From the NCBI GenBank assembly GCA_030146875.1, contig JASLAX010000141.1, positions 1-15,370 on the forward strand: a stretch of 15,370 nt of DNA, in the 5' to 3' direction. Positions 12,906 through 15,370 of the stretch are shown in pieces. The translations under genes and the position numbers were made by a program. This DNA comes from Longimicrobiaceae bacterium (GTDB taxonomy: Bacteria; Gemmatimonadota; Gemmatimonadetes; Longimicrobiales; Longimicrobiaceae). Every line of letters starts with the position of its first letter. Within the stretch, counting starts at the first letter, position 1. A model generated the notes under the pieces. It was not told the origin of the DNA, did not search any database, and saw nothing but the letters and a program-made list of their open reading frames with translations.

Positions 12906-13097
12906 CTCGCTCTCCCGGGATGCAGGTGCTCGCGTCCGTGGGATGCAAACACGATGCCGGCAAGTAGTTAGACTAGTCGTCGGAGGTAGTCGCCGGCCCC
13001 GACGTCCCCGCGGCCGCTGGAGCCGCGTCGCACGCGCCCGCAGCCGAGGGGGCGGCCCGCATCGGCGGAACGCTCTCCCCCTCTCCACCTCGCCCCG

Positions 13098-13616
13098 TCA
13101 GTGTACCCATGAAGGGATGGGGGCCCCGGGGAACCCCTCGTCTCCGAAGGACGCGACGACCCACTCGCTCCCCTCCTTCCTCCATTCCACGAATGCGGCG
13201 GACGCGGCGGTCGCGCCGGGGGGAACGAAGCGGTTCCCTGGCACCCGCCGCCATTCCCGGCCCCTCTCCATCACCTGGTGGGAGAGCGTGCCGATCCGCT
13301 GTCCCTCGTAGTTGATGGTGAAGGAGGAGCGAAGAGGGCCACGGATCGCCGCGAGCGCGTCCGCTGCCGGAAAGCGCCAGATGCCGCGTACGCTGCGATC
13401 CTCGTAATGGCTCGTCAGAACGTAGTCGAAGGTGCCCGTCCGCGGGAAGAACACCGCCGCGCTGTCGACCGGGCGCCGGTGGACGGTGGCCATGAACTCC
13501 CTCATCCGAGCCTCCAGGGAAGCCGAGGGTCTCTGGGCCGCGGCCTCGCTCGCGACCACGCCGCAGGCCACGAGGGTGATCGCAGTTGCCATCACCCGTT
13601 GCAGGCGGGTGCGCAT
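13098..13616 (-). CDS. Secreted hypothetical protein, possibly NTF2/SnoaL-like
   Basis: Protein of 172 aa with a signal peptide (MRTRLQRVMATAITLVACGV, cleavage near SEAAA-Q27/28). The mature part begins with a helix SASLEARMREFMATVHRRP, then strands SAAVFFPRTGTFDYVLTSH and SVRGIWRF, a helix AADALAAI, and a C-terminal pair ATAASAAFVEWRKEGSEWVV. That helix-then-curved-sheet order, with the final W-R-K-E-G-x-x-W-x-V hairpin, recalls NTF2-like (SnoaL/DUF4440) folds; the assignment is weak. The Cys in the signal (LVAC) is not followed by a lipobox-like G/A-rich context before another cleavage site, so a lipoprotein is possible but less likely. Ribosome site upstream is poor (GACTGCCTC); an internal Met at residue 9 is an alternative start. 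Confidence 0.75.
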   Translation of the reverse strand: MRTRLQRVMATAITLVACGVVASEAAAQRPSASLEARMREFMATVHRRPVDSAAVFFPRTGTFDYVLTSHYEDRSVRGIWRFPAADALAAIRGPLRSSFTINYEGQRIGTLSHQVMERGREWRRVPGNRFVPPGATAASAAFVEWRKEGSEWVVASFGDEGFPGAPIPSWVH

Positions 13617-13729
13617 GAGGCAGTCGTGGTGAGGGTGGGCGGATGCTCCGCAGCACCGGCCGGGGAAGCGGGCAGCGAACGGCTCGTCGCCGAGGGCAGA
13701 TGCTCACCGCGCTGCGTCAACGTGCCGCA

Positions 13730-13753
13730 CGGGGCGTGGAGGGTAACGCCCCG
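13730..13753 (-). terminator. Possible terminator after the S41 protease gene
   Basis: CGGGGCG (13730-13736) and CGCCCCG (13747-13753) form a 7-bp stem with a 10-base loop, 80 bases beyond the protease stop and before the next minus-strand gene at 13616. No T-run follows. A smaller hairpin with one wobble pair sits closer to the stop (13806-13822). The rest of 13617-13832 shows no gene. Confidence 0.35.
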
Positions 13754-13832
13754 GCTCCCCGATCGCCACGGCATCCACCCCCTCTTCGCCAGTCACTCGC
13801 CGACGGAGGCCCGATGGGCCCCTTCCTCCCGC

Positions 13833-15370
13833 TCACCGCGCCGCCCCGAGCTGCCCGAGCAGCGTCCGCACCGCCACCTCGAGCTGCGAGTCGCGGCCGG
13901 TCAGGGTCTCGCCCACGGGGTTGGTGGAGGGCACGTCCACGGGGCGGGGGTTCCGCTCCATGTTCTTGCCGTCCGCGCCGGTGATGCCGATGAACGGCAG
14001 GCGCAGGTTGGTGCCGTCGACCAGGTTCACGTCGGAGGTGAAGATGATCCACCCGGCGGTGGGCTCGCCCACCACCTTGCCGGCGCCGAGCGCGCGGTAG
14101 CCCTCGGTGAAGTCCTCCGCGTCCGAGAGCGAGTGCTGGTTGATCAGCAGCACCGTCGGCTTCTCCAGCGCGCGCTGGCCCAGCATGGTGCGCGCCGATG
14201 CGGTGGGCTGGCCGCGCACCGTCATCCCCAGGTACGGCCGGCGCGTCAGCACGTCGAGCGCGTAGGCGTTCACGAAGCCGCCGTTGTTGTTGCGCACGTC
14301 CACCACCACCCCGTCGCGCGCGCGGTTCTCCACGTCCAGGTCCAGGAAGAGCTGCTGCAGCGACGGCGCGGTCATGTCGGGGATGTGCACGTACCCCAGC
14401 CGGCCGCCGCTCACCCGCGCCACGTACGCCCGCTGCGCCTCCACCCAGTCGCGGTACAGCAGGCCCTTCTCCGTGGCGCGCGTCACCGGGCGCACCACCA
14501 CCTCGCGCTCGCGGGCGCCCTCGCCGCGGAGGGTGAGGGCCACGCGGCGGCCCACGGTGCCCTCGAGCATGGCGTCCACGCTCCCGTCGCGCGCCACCCG
14601 GCGGTCCTCGATGGCCACCAGCACGTCGCCCGGCTTCACCCCAGCGATGTCCGCCGGGCTAAGGGGGATCACCTCCGTCACGCGCAGGGTGCCGTCGCGC
14701 TCGTACGCCTGGCGGTCCCAGCGCACGCCCAGGCGGCCCGTGGGGACCGCGGGAGACGGCGGGTTGCCGCCGACGCCCAGGTGCGAGGCGTCCAGCTCGC
14801 CCACCATCAGCGACAGGATGCGCCGCATCTCGTCGGGCGTGCGCGACCCGGCGACGGCGCGGCCGTACGTCTGGCGCGCCCCGCCCCAGTCGGCGCCGTG
14901 CATCCGTTCGTCGTAGAAGTTGTCTCGCATCCACGTCCACGCCTGCTCGAACACCGCCATCCGCTCGCGCGCGAAGTCCACCTCCATCTGCGCCGAGACG
15001 GCCAGCGGGCGCGACTGCCGGCTCTCCACGGTGGCGACCTGGATGCGCCCGGCGTCCAGGTACCAGACCTCCCTGCCGTCCGGCGACCACTGCGCGTTCG
15101 TCTTGGCGCCCGCGGTGGTGGTGAGCTGGCGGGCCACCGGCGCGTCGCGCGAGAGCTCGTCGAGCGTCCAGACGTAGAGGTTCGTCTGCCCCTCGGCCTG
15201 CGCGGTGAGCAGCAGCGACTTGCCGTCGGGGGAGATGGCGAGCTGGCCCACGTCCACCCCCACCGGCACGGCGGAGACGCGGCGGCGGATGTCGCGGAAA
15301 TCGATCTCCGTCCGCGGCCGGGACGCGGTGGCGGCGGTGGCCGCGGCGGGAGCGAGGGACGCGGGGGCGG
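13833..15370 (-). CDS. Tricorn-like S41 family protease, N-terminus cut by window edge
   Basis: At least 511 aa are visible and the frame is open through the right edge, so the start lies outside; the GTG at 15269 is internal, since the upstream part reads as protein (TEIDFRDIRRRVSAVPV, as in tricorn homologues). Numbering from that GTG: beta-propeller repeats at 1-~90 (AISPDGKSLLLTA, AQWSPDGREVWYL), a core N-part with FEQAWTWMRDNFYDERMHG and the catalytic-type His in ELDASHLGV (H163), a PDZ domain (~178-262, TEVIPLSPADIAGVKPGD), then the S41 core: GYVHIPDM, VVVDVRNNNGG, and the nucleophile in HSLSDAEDF (S382, bases 14124-14126), with GEPTAGW after it. Ser, His and Glu positions are in place, so the enzyme looks active. 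Such proteins degrade peptides, usually in the periplasm; the signal peptide, if any, is out of view. Confidence 0.93.
   Translation of the reverse strand, partial: APASLAPAAATAATASRPRTEIDFRDIRRRVSAVPVGVDVGQLAISPDGKSLLLTAQAEGQTNLYVWTLDELSRDAPVARQLTTTAGAKTNAQWSPDGREVWYLDAGRIQVATVESRQSRPLAVSAQMEVDFARERMAVFEQAWTWMRDNFYDERMHGADWGGARQTYGRAVAGSRTPDEMRRILSLMVGELDASHLGVGGNPPSPAVPTGRLGVRWDRQAYERDGTLRVTEVIPLSPADIAGVKPGDVLVAIEDRRVARDGSVDAMLEGTVGRRVALTLRGEGAREREVVVRPVTRATEKGLLYRDWVEAQRAYVARVSGGRLGYVHIPDMTAPSLQQLFLDLDVENRARDGVVVDVRNNNGGFVNAYALDVLTRRPYLGMTVRGQPTASARTMLGQRALEKPTVLLINQHSLSDAEDFTEGYRALGAGKVVGEPTAGWIIFTSDVNLVDGTNLRLPFIGITGADGKNMERNPRPVDVPSTNPVGETLTGRDSQLEVAVRTLLGQLGAAR

Noticed and set aside
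12586..12963. Upstream part of the long frame containing the 100-aa paralogue
   Set aside because: This part is a shifted reading of the 107-aa paralogue; similarity to the partner starts exactly at the GTG at 12585.
12973..13707. Minus-strand 244-codon frame overlapping the secreted hypothetical gene
   Set aside because: It is out of frame with the 13098-13616 gene, which has a signal peptide and a globular pattern; the alternative is low-complexity Arg/Pro/Gly.
1..15370. tRNA, rRNA or CRISPR array
   Set aside because: No cloverleaf with a TTC-type arm, no rRNA signature and no regularly spaced direct repeats were found on either strand by reading.

Overview
The window is uniformly GC-rich (about 70-75% G+C in most genes). 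Its gene content points to a soil-type Gemmatimonadota bacterium, probably Longimicrobium-like: a DUF5715-type protein, a tricorn-like S41 protease, a large secreted PIG-L deacetylase, a Ser/Thr kinase with a single membrane span, and many secreted proteins. The taxon is inferred from style and gene families, not from a marker gene.

Left part (1-3393, all minus strand): the kinase and membrane-anchor part of a Ser/Thr protein kinase (cut by the left edge), a perfect 13-bp terminator hairpin, a secreted or anchored DUF5715/M15-like protein with an intact H-x6-D...H-x-H metal site, and a small outer-membrane beta-barrel. A divergent regulatory region (3394-3708) separates these from the plus-strand block.

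Middle part (3709-12264, plus strand): a three-domain secreted PIG-L (LmbE) deacetylase and a coupled 69-aa antitoxin-like protein, followed by an ABC importer locus of the FbpABC/AfuABC class. That locus holds a lipoprotein solute-binding protein, an ATPase and a double-length permease, and it is unusual in two ways. First, the binding-protein gene is separated from the ATPase gene by a lower-GC gene resembling the PBECR3 nuclease family, followed by a noncoding stretch with a textbook promoter (TTGACA, 17 bp, TATCCT), a foldable ~100-nt RNA and a 16-bp terminator. Second, the ATPase and permease genes bracket a tightly coupled small gene whose product looks like domain IV of elongation factor G, and the operon ends with a coupled START/SRPBCC-like gene.

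Right part (12283-15370, minus strand): two coupled tandem paralogues of an unrecognised small family, a secreted ~170-aa protein, and the C-terminal two thirds or less of a tricorn-like S41 protease (beta-propeller, PDZ, protease core) cut by the right edge.

The best candidates for something undescribed are the promoter-RNA-terminator unit at 8165-8337, the EF-G-domain-IV-like protein built into a transporter operon, and the PBECR3-like gene beside them.
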